From NCBI RefSeq assembly GCF_000158095.2, contig NZ_CM011002.1, positions 2,123,228 to 2,187,227 of the forward strand: a stretch of 64,000 bases of DNA, read 5' to 3'. The notes below the pieces were generated by a model. That model saw only the letters and a program-made list of their open reading frames with translations, made no database searches and was not told the DNA's origin. This document shows, piece by piece, positions 40,884 through 50,286 of this stretch. Position numbers and translations under genes: made by a program. Origin of the DNA: Roseibium alexandrii DFL-11. Its GTDB lineage: Bacteria; Pseudomonadota; Alphaproteobacteria; Rhizobiales; Stappiaceae. Within the stretch, counting starts at the first letter, position 1; each line of letters starts with the position of its first letter.

Positions 40884-43258
40884 CAGGGCCCCGCTGTTTC
40901 GAAGTCGGCCTGAAGGCCTTGCATCTCTTGCTTCATCTGGCTGCCGAGTTGCTGAACAATCGCATCAGCGTTCGAGGCTTCATGCACGACAACCGAGATA
41001 TCCATGTTGATTTGCGGCGGGTTCGGATTGGTAACGCGCACCTCCTGAACCCCGGACGGCTTTGTCGTCACGACCGGCTCACCGGACAATTTGACCGGCG
41101 GCGTTCCGAGCAATTTGACACCGCTGTTGCCACTCTGATCCCCATTGGCATTCAATCGTTTCTCAAGATCTCCGAGGACGTTGAAGGGTTTCATCGGGTG
41201 GAAGCGCGCGTCCGTCTCTTTCTTGTCGATGAGTTGCTGAGCGGCGTCAGGGCGCGTCGGCGGCCCTTGAACCGGACCAAGGTCCGGACCTGTCAGCGAT
41301 TTCAGCCAGGACTTCGGAGATCCGACAGTGCTTTCAAGCCAACCGTTGAAGGCATCGCCCCGCCCTTGACCTTGTTTGACAAACGCCAAAAGGTCTTGCT
41401 CGTTCTGAGGGATGGAATCGATCAGCTGATAAGCGTTCCACAACGACAGAACACCACCCCAGCCCATGAGGCGCGGGCCAGAGGCGCCTTTGCCCGGCGC
41501 AGTCGCCCCCGGCTTCCCTACAGGCTTATGCTTGCCGCCAGGCGCACCAGCTGCCTTCTGGGGCAGATCCTTTGCCGATTTCCCAAGAGCACCTGTCGCG
41601 CTTGCAAGGGCTGCAACACTCGCAGCACTGCCCCCGAGTTTGACGAGCCGTCCCAAGAAGCGCAGCAATCCCCATGCAGGCTTGATCCCGGAGAGGAACA
41701 GAACCGCTTTTCCAACCGCCCTCACCGACCCGGCAATCAGCGCAAAGCCGACAGCAGCCGCACCCAATGTCGCGCCCCATCCAGCCAGGCTGGTGACCAG
41801 GGTCCCGGCACTGCCCGGGTCCAGCCCAAAGAACACTTCGATTTCGCCAACGGCCCAGCCGACATCAGCCCCAAAACTTCGAAGGTCTGCGCCCATCTGG
41901 CGGAACTTTTCAAAGCTGGCACCCATCCGCTCAACATCGGATGTCAGCTCATCGGCGCGGCCGAACACCGAATCCCACATGCTGTTAAAGGCATCCGCAA
42001 CGTTGGTATCGCCTGTGAAGCCCAAACCGGTGACAAAACCCTGCGCCTTGGCTCCGATCGTATCGAACACCGTCACCCGGCTGTCGAGCGTGGCAAAGGT
42101 ATCGGAGAGCTTCTCAGCGAAATCCGTGATCGGAGGGAGAACATTTGCGCCGAATTGCGCACCGAGGTTTGAGAACACGCGGCCGAGGCGCTTGAGTTTT
42201 TCTTCGCTGGTGTTGGCGAAGATCTCGAATGTCCTGTCAACCGAGCCGACATATTTGCTGGCATCACCCAGCTTTTCCAACCGGCCAACAATCTTGTCGA
42301 TATTGTTGGCAATGGCTGCGGCATCGTCCTGGTATTCAAGACCAAAGAAGTCAATCAGCAAGCCGGACCGGCTCTGCGCATCCATTTTTTTGACGACCTG
42401 GAAGAACTCCTTCATCGCAACGACAGGCGTCTCGAAAAACTTCGCCTGCAGTTCCTTGGAGTACCCCTTGCCTGCAAAGCGATCCAGCGCTGCAACGGCC
42501 TTCTTGCTTTTGCTCAAGCCTGCCAGCTTTGCCATCATGGCGTTCATGCCGGTACCGGCCTTGGACGATTCTATGCCGATCTCATTCAGCGTAGCACCAA
42601 AGGCAGCCATTTCCTGACCGGTGATGCCAAAGGTCTTGGCAGATGCTGCCGTGCGCAGCAGGAAATCAATCAGGCTCTTTTCGGACGTGCCGGCACTGTC
42701 CGCCGTATAGTTGATGGAATCTGCCAGACCCTCAAGACCAGGCATATCCAGGGCAAAGGCGTTTTTGAGTTTTGACAGGCTGTTGGCGGTCTCTGTTGCC
42801 GCCATGTCGAATGCGATGCCGGCCTTGTTTCCAAGAACAACAAACCGCTCCAGCTCATTGTTTGCAATGCCAAACTGACCGGCCTGCGCATAGAGCTTGC
42901 CGATCTCTGTCGCGGCCATACCGCCCTTCATATTGGAAAGCCTAATGATCTGCTTTTCCACCCCGGCAAGTTCATGCGCGGTCAACGTTGTCTTCTTGGC
43001 AACATCCGCCATGACGGTTTCCAGCCGCAGCGCTCCGCCGATCGACTGGTCATATCCCTCCCGCACGCCAATGTAAGCCGCACCCATCGCAACGAGGTTG
43101 CGTGTGGCCCCCAGGACCGGCGCACTGATCCGTGCCTGCGTCGCGCCAAACCCGCGGCCCGCACGGTTCAACCGCCCAAGCTCACCCCTTGCATTCTTGG
43201 CCGGGCCTGAAATGCGATCATGCAAGGTCGCAATCAGGCTGCTCTTTTGAACGCTCAT
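40883..43258 (-). CDS. Tail tape measure protein
   Basis: This 791-residue protein is the tape measure. The N-terminal TP901-like region contains ADVAKKTTLTAHELAGVE, TETANSLSKLKNAFAL and SAKTFGITGQEMAAFGATL. Hydrophobic segments lie at about 495-530 and the C-terminus is Pro/Gly rich. Its length sets the tail length. Its start overlaps the E' stop (ATGA), so it is coupled to the chaperone genes. Confidence 0.9.
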   Translation of the reverse strand: MSVQKSSLIATLHDRISGPAKNARGELGRLNRAGRGFGATQARISAPVLGATRNLVAMGAAYIGVREGYDQSIGGALRLETVMADVAKKTTLTAHELAGVEKQIIRLSNMKGGMAATEIGKLYAQAGQFGIANNELERFVVLGNKAGIAFDMAATETANSLSKLKNAFALDMPGLEGLADSINYTADSAGTSEKSLIDFLLRTAASAKTFGITGQEMAAFGATLNEIGIESSKAGTGMNAMMAKLAGLSKSKKAVAALDRFAGKGYSKELQAKFFETPVVAMKEFFQVVKKMDAQSRSGLLIDFFGLEYQDDAAAIANNIDKIVGRLEKLGDASKYVGSVDRTFEIFANTSEEKLKRLGRVFSNLGAQFGANVLPPITDFAEKLSDTFATLDSRVTVFDTIGAKAQGFVTGLGFTGDTNVADAFNSMWDSVFGRADELTSDVERMGASFEKFRQMGADLRSFGADVGWAVGEIEVFFGLDPGSAGTLVTSLAGWGATLGAAAVGFALIAGSVRAVGKAVLFLSGIKPAWGLLRFLGRLVKLGGSAASVAALASATGALGKSAKDLPQKAAGAPGGKHKPVGKPGATAPGKGASGPRLMGWGGVLSLWNAYQLIDSIPQNEQDLLAFVKQGQGRGDAFNGWLESTVGSPKSWLKSLTGPDLGPVQGPPTRPDAAQQLIDKKETDARFHPMKPFNVLGDLEKRLNANGDQSGNSGVKLLGTPPVKLSGEPVVTTKPSGVQEVRVTNPNPPQINMDISVVVHEASNADAIVQQLGSQMKQEMQGLQADFETAGP

Positions 43259-43446
43259 TCGGCGTTGCCCTTCATCCAGGTCATGACACGATGGATCGCC
43301 TCTTGCTCGCGCAGCGCTTCACTCATCGTGTAGCGGGCAACGTCAGCGCGCGGCGTTGAGGTGAAATGCGCGATCAGGACGGCGAGTTCCCGCCATCCTG
43401 CCTTTTCAAACTTGATCTCGGCCAGCTGGCTCCAGCTGGTTAGCCG
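43255..43446 (-). CDS. Tail assembly chaperone E' extension, reached by -1 frameshift
   Basis: This frame has no start codon of its own. It is open from the slippery site through RLTSWSQLAEIKF, AGWRELAVLIAHF and MTWMKGNAE and stops four bases inside the tape-measure start. Joined to E by a -1 shift it gives a 164-residue E-E' protein. In P2 and lambda the equivalent fusion loads the tape measure. The composition looks clearly coding. Confidence 0.8.
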   Translation of the reverse strand, partial: RLTSWSQLAEIKFEKAGWRELAVLIAHFTSTPRADVARYTMSEALREQEAIHRVMTWMKGNAE

Positions 43447-43748
43447 TTTCCCAGCCAGGGTCCGGCTTTACGCAAAATCACGTTGTAATCCCGCGCCTTG
43501 ATCTTGCGAAAATCGCCTTGAGTGATCCCGCAGCTGCGAGAAAGCGTTGCGACAACATGGGCGTTGGTACCGGTTGAGGTCTCCTCGGCGAGGATCATGT
43601 CGTCGATCGTCGGCTCATCAAACGTCAGGGTGCTGATCGTACCGCCCCCATCCTTTTGAATTGGCACAATGAGAGTATGGGAAAACTGGGCGCCCTCATC
43701 TACAGAGGTGGTCACAGCGGCGGTGTTTTGGTTCTGGTTCGAAGACAT
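43440..43748 (-). CDS. Tail assembly chaperone E
   Basis: This 102-residue protein resembles P2 gpE/Mu gp41 tail assembly proteins: FDEPTIDDMILAEETSTGTN and TLSRSCGITQGDFRKIKARDY. It sits between tube and tape-measure genes. Most product stays at 102 residues; a minority should shift at the slippery site to make E-E'. Confidence 0.85.
   Translation of the reverse strand: MSSNQNQNTAAVTTSVDEGAQFSHTLIVPIQKDGGGTISTLTFDEPTIDDMILAEETSTGTNAHVVATLSRSCGITQGDFRKIKARDYNVILRKAGPWLGNG
43446..43452 (-). promoter_or_regulatory. Slippery heptamer GGGAAAC for -1 ribosomal frameshift
   Basis: In the E frame the codons read GGA AAC, preceded by a G, so GGGAAAC fits the X-XXY-YYZ rule exactly. It lies four bases before the E stop codon, and the -1 frame is open for 63 more codons. 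It parallels the lambda GGGAAAG site. Confidence 0.78.
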
Positions 43749-43822
43749 TCAGATGGTCTTTCAATGAAAAAAGGCAGGTCGAGGCCTACCGATTGCGGGA
43801 TTGGTTTGGTGGGTTGGCCCGG

Positions 43823-44341
43823 TTAGGTTGGCAGCCCGGCCGCGCGCTTGTGCGGCGCTGTCAAGGAGATGCCGTCCTTGCGGATCTCGATCTCTTCTTC
43901 ATCGGCATAAAACCGCTCAACACCATCGAGAGAGAATTCATAATGGGTGACCTCGGTGAAGACGTGCGCGGCGATCTGGGCCTCACCCGTGTCCAGATCC
44001 CCCATTGCCCATTCGTTCAAGACACCTTCGATAATGACCCTTGCAGGGATCACCTCATGGGTGTTGTGCTTCTTGTACGAACAGCCGAAGGTCCACCGGT
44101 CCGTTAGACCCAATACGCTGAAAAATTCATCGTCAGGCCCATAGGTGTCAAAGCCCGGGGCGAGCGGCTCAATCCTTGGCATGCTCGTGTCAATGGACAT
44201 GGCACCACCGCCCGGGTTTCGATTGACCGTCATGAATTTGACAGGCGGCAGGGTGATTTTGGACACTTTCAACGGACGGCTCGATCCGGCACGCTCGGCA
44301 AGGCGCACATCCATCATTGTCAAAGTTAGTGCGGGATTCAT
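43823..44341 (-). CDS. Major tail tube protein (FII type)
   Basis: This 172-residue protein matches P2 FII-like tube proteins: VKFMTVNRNPGGGAMSID, PLAPGFDTYGPDDEFFSVLG and YEFSLDGVERFYADEEE. It forms the inner tube of the contractile tail, directly after the sheath gene. Confidence 0.88.
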   Translation of the reverse strand: MNPALTLTMMDVRLAERAGSSRPLKVSKITLPPVKFMTVNRNPGGGAMSIDTSMPRIEPLAPGFDTYGPDDEFFSVLGLTDRWTFGCSYKKHNTHEVIPARVIIEGVLNEWAMGDLDTGEAQIAAHVFTEVTHYEFSLDGVERFYADEEEIEIRKDGISLTAPHKRAAGLPT

Positions 44342-44388
44342 TGTCTTTCCTTTGTTACTGGAGAGGACGAATTCTCATCGAGTGCTGA

Positions 44389-45621
44389 TCAGGCGGCCTG
44401 GCTGAGGCGGGCGATGATGTCGTTGACAAGCCCCTCAACAGCCGGGCGGTAACGGCGGATCTCATGGCTGGCGAGTTTGAAGACCGGAGCCGGTTCAATG
44501 CCGATATCGACCTTCAACGAACCCAGACGGATTTTCTCAGGTGAGTTCTGATTGGCCTTGAACATCTGATCGCGGGGCGTGTAGCCGAGAATATTGTCTG
44601 CAGCCTTGTGATCGCGCAGCGCGAAGGCCAACGAATTGATCCACGCCTCAACACCGTCAGCGGTGATCCGCTTGCCCAGCTTCTCACGCGTGATCTGCAT
44701 GAATTGGGTCACGATGTAGTCTGTGCCGCGGACCTGGTGCGCTTGTTCCCAAAGCTCGCCGGTCATCGCATTGTCGGTACCGATGAAACGATAACCGCCA
44801 TCTGCGACCGCCCCGTCCACTCCGGCCTCGCCTTCGGCGACAATCGCCACGTTGGCGGCCAGCATTTGCTGACCTTCAACAGAGCCGTCCAACATCGAGA
44901 ACGGGATCTTCCGGGACAAACCGGCCAGACCGAAAATCGGCTGGTTGGCAAACGGGTTGAACGGCAGCCCTTCATTCTCGTTGTCAACGCGCATCATGAT
45001 GCCGGCGACCCGGGATCCCATCGGCCGGGTGACGATGTTCTCGCCTTCCCAAACACGGGCAGCGACACCGATCGGCATGACACGCTCCGACCCCATGGTT
45101 TCACGGGCATCGATCGCAAGGGCGCTGGATGTGTCATCGACATCCACCGGCGCAAAGGCCAGGATCTTGCCGAGATTGGCTTCAAGGGCCGCAACAACCG
45201 GGTTGGTCGTATCAAGATCAACGCGCCACGCAGTCCGTCCGGCCCGGACAATACGCGGTGTGCAATTGACTGCGGACGGTATGTCTGTGATCGAATTGAC
45301 AACCTCGGCAATAGCCGCTGCAGTCGCAGCAACGTTCGCCCCCTCAGCAACACGAAACACCGTGATATCAGCACCAGCATTGACGCTGTTCAGCTGGTCG
45401 TTGATCCCCTGGACTTCCGCCCTGAGAAGCCCCGTTCCAAGGGCTTCGACCGCATCAGTATCGCTGCTGGAAAAACGCTTGGGATCATCAATCGGAAACT
45501 CCGTCGGCGAAGCGTCTTCAGATGTCTCAATGATCACGCATTTTGAAAAGTCCGCACCAAGCGCCGGTACCGGCTCGTCTTGCGGACGCGAAAACTGCAT
45601 ACCGAATGTCGGTGCACTCAT
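44389..45621 (-). CDS. Contractile tail sheath protein
   Basis: This 410-residue protein is a tail sheath of the P2 FI/Mu type. Recognisable parts are FPIDDPKRFSSSDTDAVEAL, ITVFRVAEGANVAATAAAI, GVAARVWEGENIVTRPMGSR and the C-terminal APVFKLASHEIRRYRPAVEG. It shows that the particle has a contractile (myovirus) tail. Confidence 0.92.
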   Translation of the reverse strand: MSAPTFGMQFSRPQDEPVPALGADFSKCVIIETSEDASPTEFPIDDPKRFSSSDTDAVEALGTGLLRAEVQGINDQLNSVNAGADITVFRVAEGANVAATAAAIAEVVNSITDIPSAVNCTPRIVRAGRTAWRVDLDTTNPVVAALEANLGKILAFAPVDVDDTSSALAIDARETMGSERVMPIGVAARVWEGENIVTRPMGSRVAGIMMRVDNENEGLPFNPFANQPIFGLAGLSRKIPFSMLDGSVEGQQMLAANVAIVAEGEAGVDGAVADGGYRFIGTDNAMTGELWEQAHQVRGTDYIVTQFMQITREKLGKRITADGVEAWINSLAFALRDHKAADNILGYTPRDQMFKANQNSPEKIRLGSLKVDIGIEPAPVFKLASHEIRRYRPAVEGLVNDIIARLSQAA

Positions 45622-45729
45622 GAGATTGTCTCCAGTTCACAGAAAGGCGCTTGCCCAAGGCGCAGCTGCGGGCACAAAAAAACCGCCATGCGGGCGGAGG
45701 GATGAAGGTCAGGACTGGTTGGAAGTTGG

Positions 45730-45981
45730 TCAGAGATCGTCTTGAAAGAGATCCCGCTTCAGATGCCAGTAGTATGCGTCCTGGCAGTGGCCCGGTTCGC
45801 GTAGGAGCCAATCGACAACCGCTACCCACCAGCTGCCCGGCAGGCCAAGCTTGCGGCCGCGATGAATCGCCAGCCGGTAGACATAAGCGGAGGTAGTCGT
45901 ATCGCCCTCGCCGCCCGTCACTGCATTAAAAAGCCGGGACAAAGCCCGGCCAATCTGCATTGCGTGCCAGCGGAAAGTCAC
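45730..45981 (-). CDS. Small hypothetical phage protein
   Basis: This 83-residue protein is unrecognised. It is rich in Arg, Trp and Tyr (YVYRLAIHRGRKLGLPGSWW). It overlaps the preceding gene by four bases, so it is probably translated with the fibre genes. Confidence 0.6.
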   Translation of the reverse strand: MTFRWHAMQIGRALSRLFNAVTGGEGDTTTSAYVYRLAIHRGRKLGLPGSWWVAVVDWLLREPGHCQDAYYWHLKRDLFQDDL

Positions 45982-46430
45982 TGGATTTCTCCGGCCAAGA
46001 CCTGGACTGCCCGTTCCGCCGTCAGGATGCCAATAGTCACGAGAAAATTCACGCCATCAATTGTGCTTTGAAGCTGGAGATTGACCGCGGACAGGCGCGG
46101 ATCATCCACGATGCTGTACCAGTCATCAAGGACTGCCTTGACGGTTTCATTCTCGGTGCTGGTGTCTTTGCGCTTGTTGTTGATGGCGATGCGTTCTGCG
46201 CTCGTAAAGAGCATCTTGAATTCGACCGGGGACACTTCGCGGCGGCTTTCCGTTTCCGGTTCGGCTACGACCGGCTCCGGCGGATTGGTGAAAGTGTTGC
46301 CGTCATAGGCCGCACCTTGCACCGTATTCTCAGGGCACTCGACCCAGACCCAGTCGGCTGGATAGCGGCCGGACGGGTCCCAGGAAATGACTTCAACCGC
46401 AATCCCGCTGGCAATTCGTGCAAACTTCAT
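45978..46430 (-). CDS. Phage protein, possible tail-fibre assembly factor
   Basis: This 150-residue protein has an N-terminal region typical of fibre-associated small proteins (IASGIAVEVISWDPSGRYPA, WVWVECPENTVQGAAYDG) and a helical C-terminal half (RREVSPVEFKMLFTSAERIA). It follows the glycine-rich fibre gene. Chaperone function is inferred from position. Confidence 0.6.
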   Translation of the reverse strand: MKFARIASGIAVEVISWDPSGRYPADWVWVECPENTVQGAAYDGNTFTNPPEPVVAEPETESRREVSPVEFKMLFTSAERIAINNKRKDTSTENETVKAVLDDWYSIVDDPRLSAVNLQLQSTIDGVNFLVTIGILTAERAVQVLAGEIQ

Positions 46431-46441
46431 TGTGTTCGTCC

Positions 46442-47419
46442 TTAGATCGGATTGAAGTAGATGATGACGGCACCGTCTCCGCCGTTGCCACCAGTAGCCC
46501 CGCCAGTGGTTCCGGCTCCCGCACCGCCGCCACCGCCATTGCCGCCATGGCCGCCGATTTGGGCCGCGCCACCACCGCCGCCAAAGCCGCCATTGCCGCC
46601 TTGCTGAAAGCTGCTGAAACCACCGCCGCCTGCACCGGTACCGCCATCGGCACCAAGCGTTTTGGAGCGCGCGCCACCGCCGCCGTCTATGTCATGGAGA
46701 TCCCACCAGTCAGCGCTGTGACCAAACGGATCGGCATAGCCATACGTTGTGTCATAGGTGATCCCGCCTCGGGCGGTTAGGCCCGACGCTGCTGTTTCGG
46801 TAAATGCCGCACTGCGGCCGGGGAAATGACTGGACGCACCGGTGCCATTGTTGGACGGCCCGCCCCATCCGGACCCACCTTCACCAACGGCCTCGAACCC
46901 GTCAGATCTCGGGCCACCGGATGAGCCGCCACCAAGCACCACAGTTGCAGATCCAGCGCCTCCGGTGCGGTTGACATCGCCGCCCGTGGCCGTGCCACCC
47001 GCAGCACCAGCGGCTTTTCCGCCCTCTCCACCGTTTGCGACAAGGTTTAAGCCTTGAGCCGCGCAAACAACCGTCGTTGTTCCGCCGCTGTTGCCATCCA
47101 CGTTATGGATCGCTCCAGGGCCACCCGCACCAACGGTTACGGATAGGACATCGCCAGCATCAACAGCTATTTCAGTTTCAGCCAGACCGCCCCCGGCTCC
47201 TGGGCGGCGCTGGCCACCGCCGCCACCTGGGCCGATAGCATAGACCTTGATTTTCCCGGTTTGGGGAGCGGTCCAACTGTATGCGCCGGCGGTCACGAAC
47301 AGCTTTCTGCGCACAAAACCATTTGAGCCCGGACCAACCGGAGAGCCGCTTGCCAGGACACCGGCTCCGCCGCCGCTGCTGTTGAGCGCGGCGTTCTGCT
47401 TTGACGAATACTCCCGCAT
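46442..47419 (-). CDS. Glycine-rich tail fibre/adhesin protein
   Basis: This 325-residue protein has a short N-terminal part and a beta-type domain (FVTAGAYSWTAPQTGKIKVY). From about residue 75 onward there are long Gly-rich stretches (GGTGAGGGGFSSFQQGGNGG), ending DGAVIIYFNPI. Such glycine-rich domains form polyglycine-II-type sandwiches in fibre-tip adhesins. It probably contacts the host surface and decides host range. Confidence 0.78.
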   Translation of the reverse strand: MREYSSKQNAALNSSGGGAGVLASGSPVGPGSNGFVRRKLFVTAGAYSWTAPQTGKIKVYAIGPGGGGGQRRPGAGGGLAETEIAVDAGDVLSVTVGAGGPGAIHNVDGNSGGTTTVVCAAQGLNLVANGGEGGKAAGAAGGTATGGDVNRTGGAGSATVVLGGGSSGGPRSDGFEAVGEGGSGWGGPSNNGTGASSHFPGRSAAFTETAASGLTARGGITYDTTYGYADPFGHSADWWDLHDIDGGGGARSKTLGADGGTGAGGGGFSSFQQGGNGGFGGGGGAAQIGGHGGNGGGGGAGAGTTGGATGGNGGDGAVIIYFNPI

Positions 47420-47422
47420 TGA

Positions 47423-47749
47423 TCAGCCCTCCTTCTTTCCGATGAGTTGAACCGCGCAAGCCGCATCCGCTTCCACAAAGACCTTCCAGCCTTCGCCCAG
47501 GACAATCGGCTGAATGTGCAACCAACCGCCCGCCTCGACAGAAAACGCCGGGCGGATCTTGTGCGCATTTGTCGGCGCAGGACCGTCCGTCACATAGATC
47601 GCCGTAAAACCGATATCGGCGCCTGTGTCGTTGCAAATATTCAGGATGTACGTACCGGCGTTATCCGCAGGCACGCCTGATGCACCGGGCAAAGCGGTTT
47701 GCGTATCAGCGACCAACTCGGCCGCTGTGAGCGTTGAATAGTCAGCCAT
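47423..47749 (-). CDS. Hypothetical phage tail-fibre-region protein
   Basis: This 108-residue protein has a beta-rich domain with GTYILNICNDTGADIGFTAI and LHIQPIVLGEGWKVFVEADA. It sits between the two fibre genes. It is probably a fibre or fibre-joining subunit. No family is recognised. Confidence 0.65.
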   Translation of the reverse strand: MADYSTLTAAELVADTQTALPGASGVPADNAGTYILNICNDTGADIGFTAIYVTDGPAPTNAHKIRPAFSVEAGGWLHIQPIVLGEGWKVFVEADAACAVQLIGKKEG

Positions 47750-47756
47750 CGTGACC

Positions 47757-48254
47757 TCAGATCATTGCATGGAAAAGAAAGGGACCGGGCTTGCGCACGA
47801 AGTTTTGCGCCACCCAAACCTGCGTGGCGAACGTGTCGTCAGACAGTGTGATGGTCACGTTCGCGGTTTCGCTTACAATCAAGATGATCTCAACTTCCAA
47901 AGAAGTTGAAACCCCTTGCGCTGCCACCAGCTTCTCAGTAGCCGGATAAGACCCGATGGCAATCAAATCACCATCAGCGTCAAACAACCCGATTTCGCGG
48001 ATCGTGAACGGCCCCGCCTCGTTGGGCACCACGGCACTGCACACCAGCCAATTTGGATTTTCCGGATCGACCGCAACGCTCTGGAGACCTGTTCGGTAAA
48101 CCTCGTTGTTCAATGATGTCGCTGTCTCGACAGGGGTGATTTCAAACCCGCTGCCATCACCGAAAGCCATATGCGTCAAACTCAAGGGTGTCCCACCCTG
48201 TGCTGCGGACGCCGCCAGCTTGTTTTGGCCGGTGATTGTAGTGATAACGCTCAT
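47757..48254 (-). CDS. Tail fibre protein (DUF3751-like, P2 gpH N-terminal type)
   Basis: This 165-residue protein matches the N-terminal fibre domain of P2-like phages: LSLTHMAFGDGSGFEITPVE, NNEVYRTGLQSVAVDPENPN and FTIREIGLFDADGDLIAIG. It is short and lacks a long shaft, so other proteins downstream may complete the fibre. Confidence 0.85.
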   Translation of the reverse strand: MSVITTITGQNKLAASAAQGGTPLSLTHMAFGDGSGFEITPVETATSLNNEVYRTGLQSVAVDPENPNWLVCSAVVPNEAGPFTIREIGLFDADGDLIAIGSYPATEKLVAAQGVSTSLEVEIILIVSETANVTITLSDDTFATQVWVAQNFVRKPGPFLFHAMI

Positions 48255-48257
48255 AAA

Positions 48258-48884
48258 TTAGGTCTCCGGATGCAGGCGAATGGTTTGCTTCACCCGCGCC
48301 GCTGCTGCGACATAGGTGTGCGGCCGCATTTCAATTTCACGCGGCACAAACGGCGCAACTCGTGCCAGGTGGCGAACACGTATAAATGCGGCGATGAACG
48401 GACCATCAGATGCTGTTGTCCGGCGAAGCCGGATGGTCTCCAGCCGAGACCGGACGTTCTTGGCCCGCAACCCCGTCCGCACCAGCATGTCGCTGCTCTG
48501 AGAAGTCCAGGGCTCCTCCGGTTGGAGGTCCACGGTTAAGCGGAAACGATATGCAGACCCGCCATATTCAAACCACTCTTCGACCCTGGCACCCAGACCA
48601 AGCGCCTCGATCGCAGTTTCCACGGCATAGGCAGTGCCCTTGTAACGATGAACCTCAAAAGACGCCTTGATGACTGCGCGTTTGGTGGTGATAGGCCAAG
48701 CCGGTTCCCACTCGTCAACTGAATATTCCCAAGCGAGGATTGGCAGGAAGCTTTCCGGCGTTTTGTCAATGGAGTGGATCCGCCGGATGATATCGACGTC
48801 AATTCCTGAAATGCGGTTTGCATCGATCTGCGCAAGGGCGAATTCGACTGCCGTTGGATCAGGAATGAGGACCGGCGCATTCAC
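48258..48884 (-). CDS. Baseplate/tail protein I
   Basis: This 208-residue protein matches P2 gpI: IDVDIIRRIHSIDKTPESFL, LPILAWEYSVDEWEPAWP and YKGTAYAVETAIEALGLGAR. It joins the wedge to the fibre. It overlaps gpJ by four bases. Confidence 0.9.
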   Translation of the reverse strand: MNAPVLIPDPTAVEFALAQIDANRISGIDVDIIRRIHSIDKTPESFLPILAWEYSVDEWEPAWPITTKRAVIKASFEVHRYKGTAYAVETAIEALGLGARVEEWFEYGGSAYRFRLTVDLQPEEPWTSQSSDMLVRTGLRAKNVRSRLETIRLRRTTASDGPFIAAFIRVRHLARVAPFVPREIEMRPHTYVAAAARVKQTIRLHPET

Positions 48885-49894
48885 GAAAGCACCTCAACCG
48901 TCACGACAACGCTGGTAACGCGGGCCAGTTGCTTGGGTTCTGGAATGACATCAGCAACATGGCTTCCTTCAACTTCAATCGTGATGTCAGCGTCTTCGAC
49001 CAAGGCAACACCATTGCTGTCAGCAACGTGGACGGCCGCAGCAATGGCACTGTCGGAAACGATAAAGCCTATCTTGCGGCGGCTCTCCAGATAAGCCAAA
49101 AGCCGCTCTTCCGCTGCCGCCCGAATAACGTCGACTCCGGGGCCATACGGCACCTTGAGAACAGCAGTCACTTGGTAATCAAGACCGGTACACGCTTCGA
49201 CAATCACCTTGTCAGTCAGGGGCCGAAGCTTTTGACGTCGGTCGATTGCTCGCGTCCTTTTCGGCGTGACGGCGTAGTTTATGATGCGCGCATCAAGAAA
49301 GTCAGCAACGCTATCCAGAACCTGATCAGTAGGGATCGCATCTCCCTGGTTGGAAGCAATGACCAGAAGCGCTTCACCATCACCGCAAAGCTCAGAATGT
49401 GGATCGAATACAGCGACATCTGACACATGCGGATGTGCGGCCAATCCGAAAAACTTATATGCACCCTCCGGCCCGGCTGTTGAAAGGGCTTCGACGGCAA
49501 GTTGCCGTCTCCGGCGCAGACTTTCATCTGACTCCATAACAGCATCTGTTGGGGGATTTGCGTCCGGATCGGCCGGAACCAAAACCTGACGAACCACGCC
49601 GAACTCGGCCGCCTTATGCTCAAGATCTGCGCCACCGGCAGACGCCAATAAGGTGCCGCGCACCGCGTCATTGACCATTGCAACATGGTTCAAGTCATAA
49701 GTCGTTGCATGTTCTTCGACGATCACCAACGGGTTGGCTTTAAGCCCACCGACTTGCCAAGGGATCTCCGCTTGATCAAACCTGTACTTCAGATCCGATA
49801 TGCGGCCGGTTAGGGTTCCATCATGGTCCAGCGGCGTCAATGCATCTGGTACCGGAAGACGGGACAGATCAATATCAACAAACCTGTTCATCAA
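48881..49894 (-). CDS. Baseplate protein J
   Basis: This 337-residue protein matches P2 gpJ/Baseplate_J: DLKYRFDQAEIPWQVGGLKA, GVVRQVLVPADPDANPPTDA, ESDESLRRRRQLAVEALSTA and VIVEACTGLDYQVTAVLKVP. It forms the baseplate wedge with gpW and gpI. Overlaps at both ends indicate coupled translation. Confidence 0.92.
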   Translation of the reverse strand: MMNRFVDIDLSRLPVPDALTPLDHDGTLTGRISDLKYRFDQAEIPWQVGGLKANPLVIVEEHATTYDLNHVAMVNDAVRGTLLASAGGADLEHKAAEFGVVRQVLVPADPDANPPTDAVMESDESLRRRRQLAVEALSTAGPEGAYKFFGLAAHPHVSDVAVFDPHSELCGDGEALLVIASNQGDAIPTDQVLDSVADFLDARIINYAVTPKRTRAIDRRQKLRPLTDKVIVEACTGLDYQVTAVLKVPYGPGVDVIRAAAEERLLAYLESRRKIGFIVSDSAIAAAVHVADSNGVALVEDADITIEVEGSHVADVIPEPKQLARVTSVVVTVEVLS

Positions 49895-50286
49895 ACCACC
49901 CGCACCAAACCATTTGCAAAGGAAACCGAAAAACCCAGAGTCCGCTCAACGGTGAAATCGCCAAACTGACCACGAGGGCGGTAATCAACCTCGATCAGCA
50001 GACTGGCGGTTCCAAGGCGAAGCTCCTCGGCAGTCCCATCAACCCCGACCCGATTGACTTTGAAACGGGGCTCATAAAGGTCAATTGCAGTCCCGATGAG
50101 CTGCCGAAACGCTGCGAACAAAGCTGGTGTCACCAAGCGTCCCAACAACTCGACAACGCCCGCACCAAAACTGCGGCTGGGGATCAACCGGCTGCCGATG
50201 CGGGTGGACAAAATGATCTCAACCGACTGAAAGGCTGATGCCAGGTTGTCGATCACTTGACCGGTTCTCCGGTCAATATCAGCCAT
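49891..50286 (-). CDS. Baseplate wedge protein W (gp25 family)
   Basis: This 131-residue protein matches gpW/gp25 baseplate proteins (GRLVTPALFAAFRQLIGTA, ASLLIEVDYRPRGQFGDFTV). The start at 50286 is taken because the upstream part is in the tail of the 71-residue gene. It has a lysozyme-like fold without activity in most relatives. Confidence 0.85.
   Translation of the reverse strand: MADIDRRTGQVIDNLASAFQSVEIILSTRIGSRLIPSRSFGAGVVELLGRLVTPALFAAFRQLIGTAIDLYEPRFKVNRVGVDGTAEELRLGTASLLIEVDYRPRGQFGDFTVERTLGFSVSFANGLVRVV

Noticed and set aside
40862..42617. Long plus-strand frames over the tape-measure gene
   Set aside because: They are antisense shadows without domains; the minus-strand tape-measure frame has phage-tail signatures and fits gene order.
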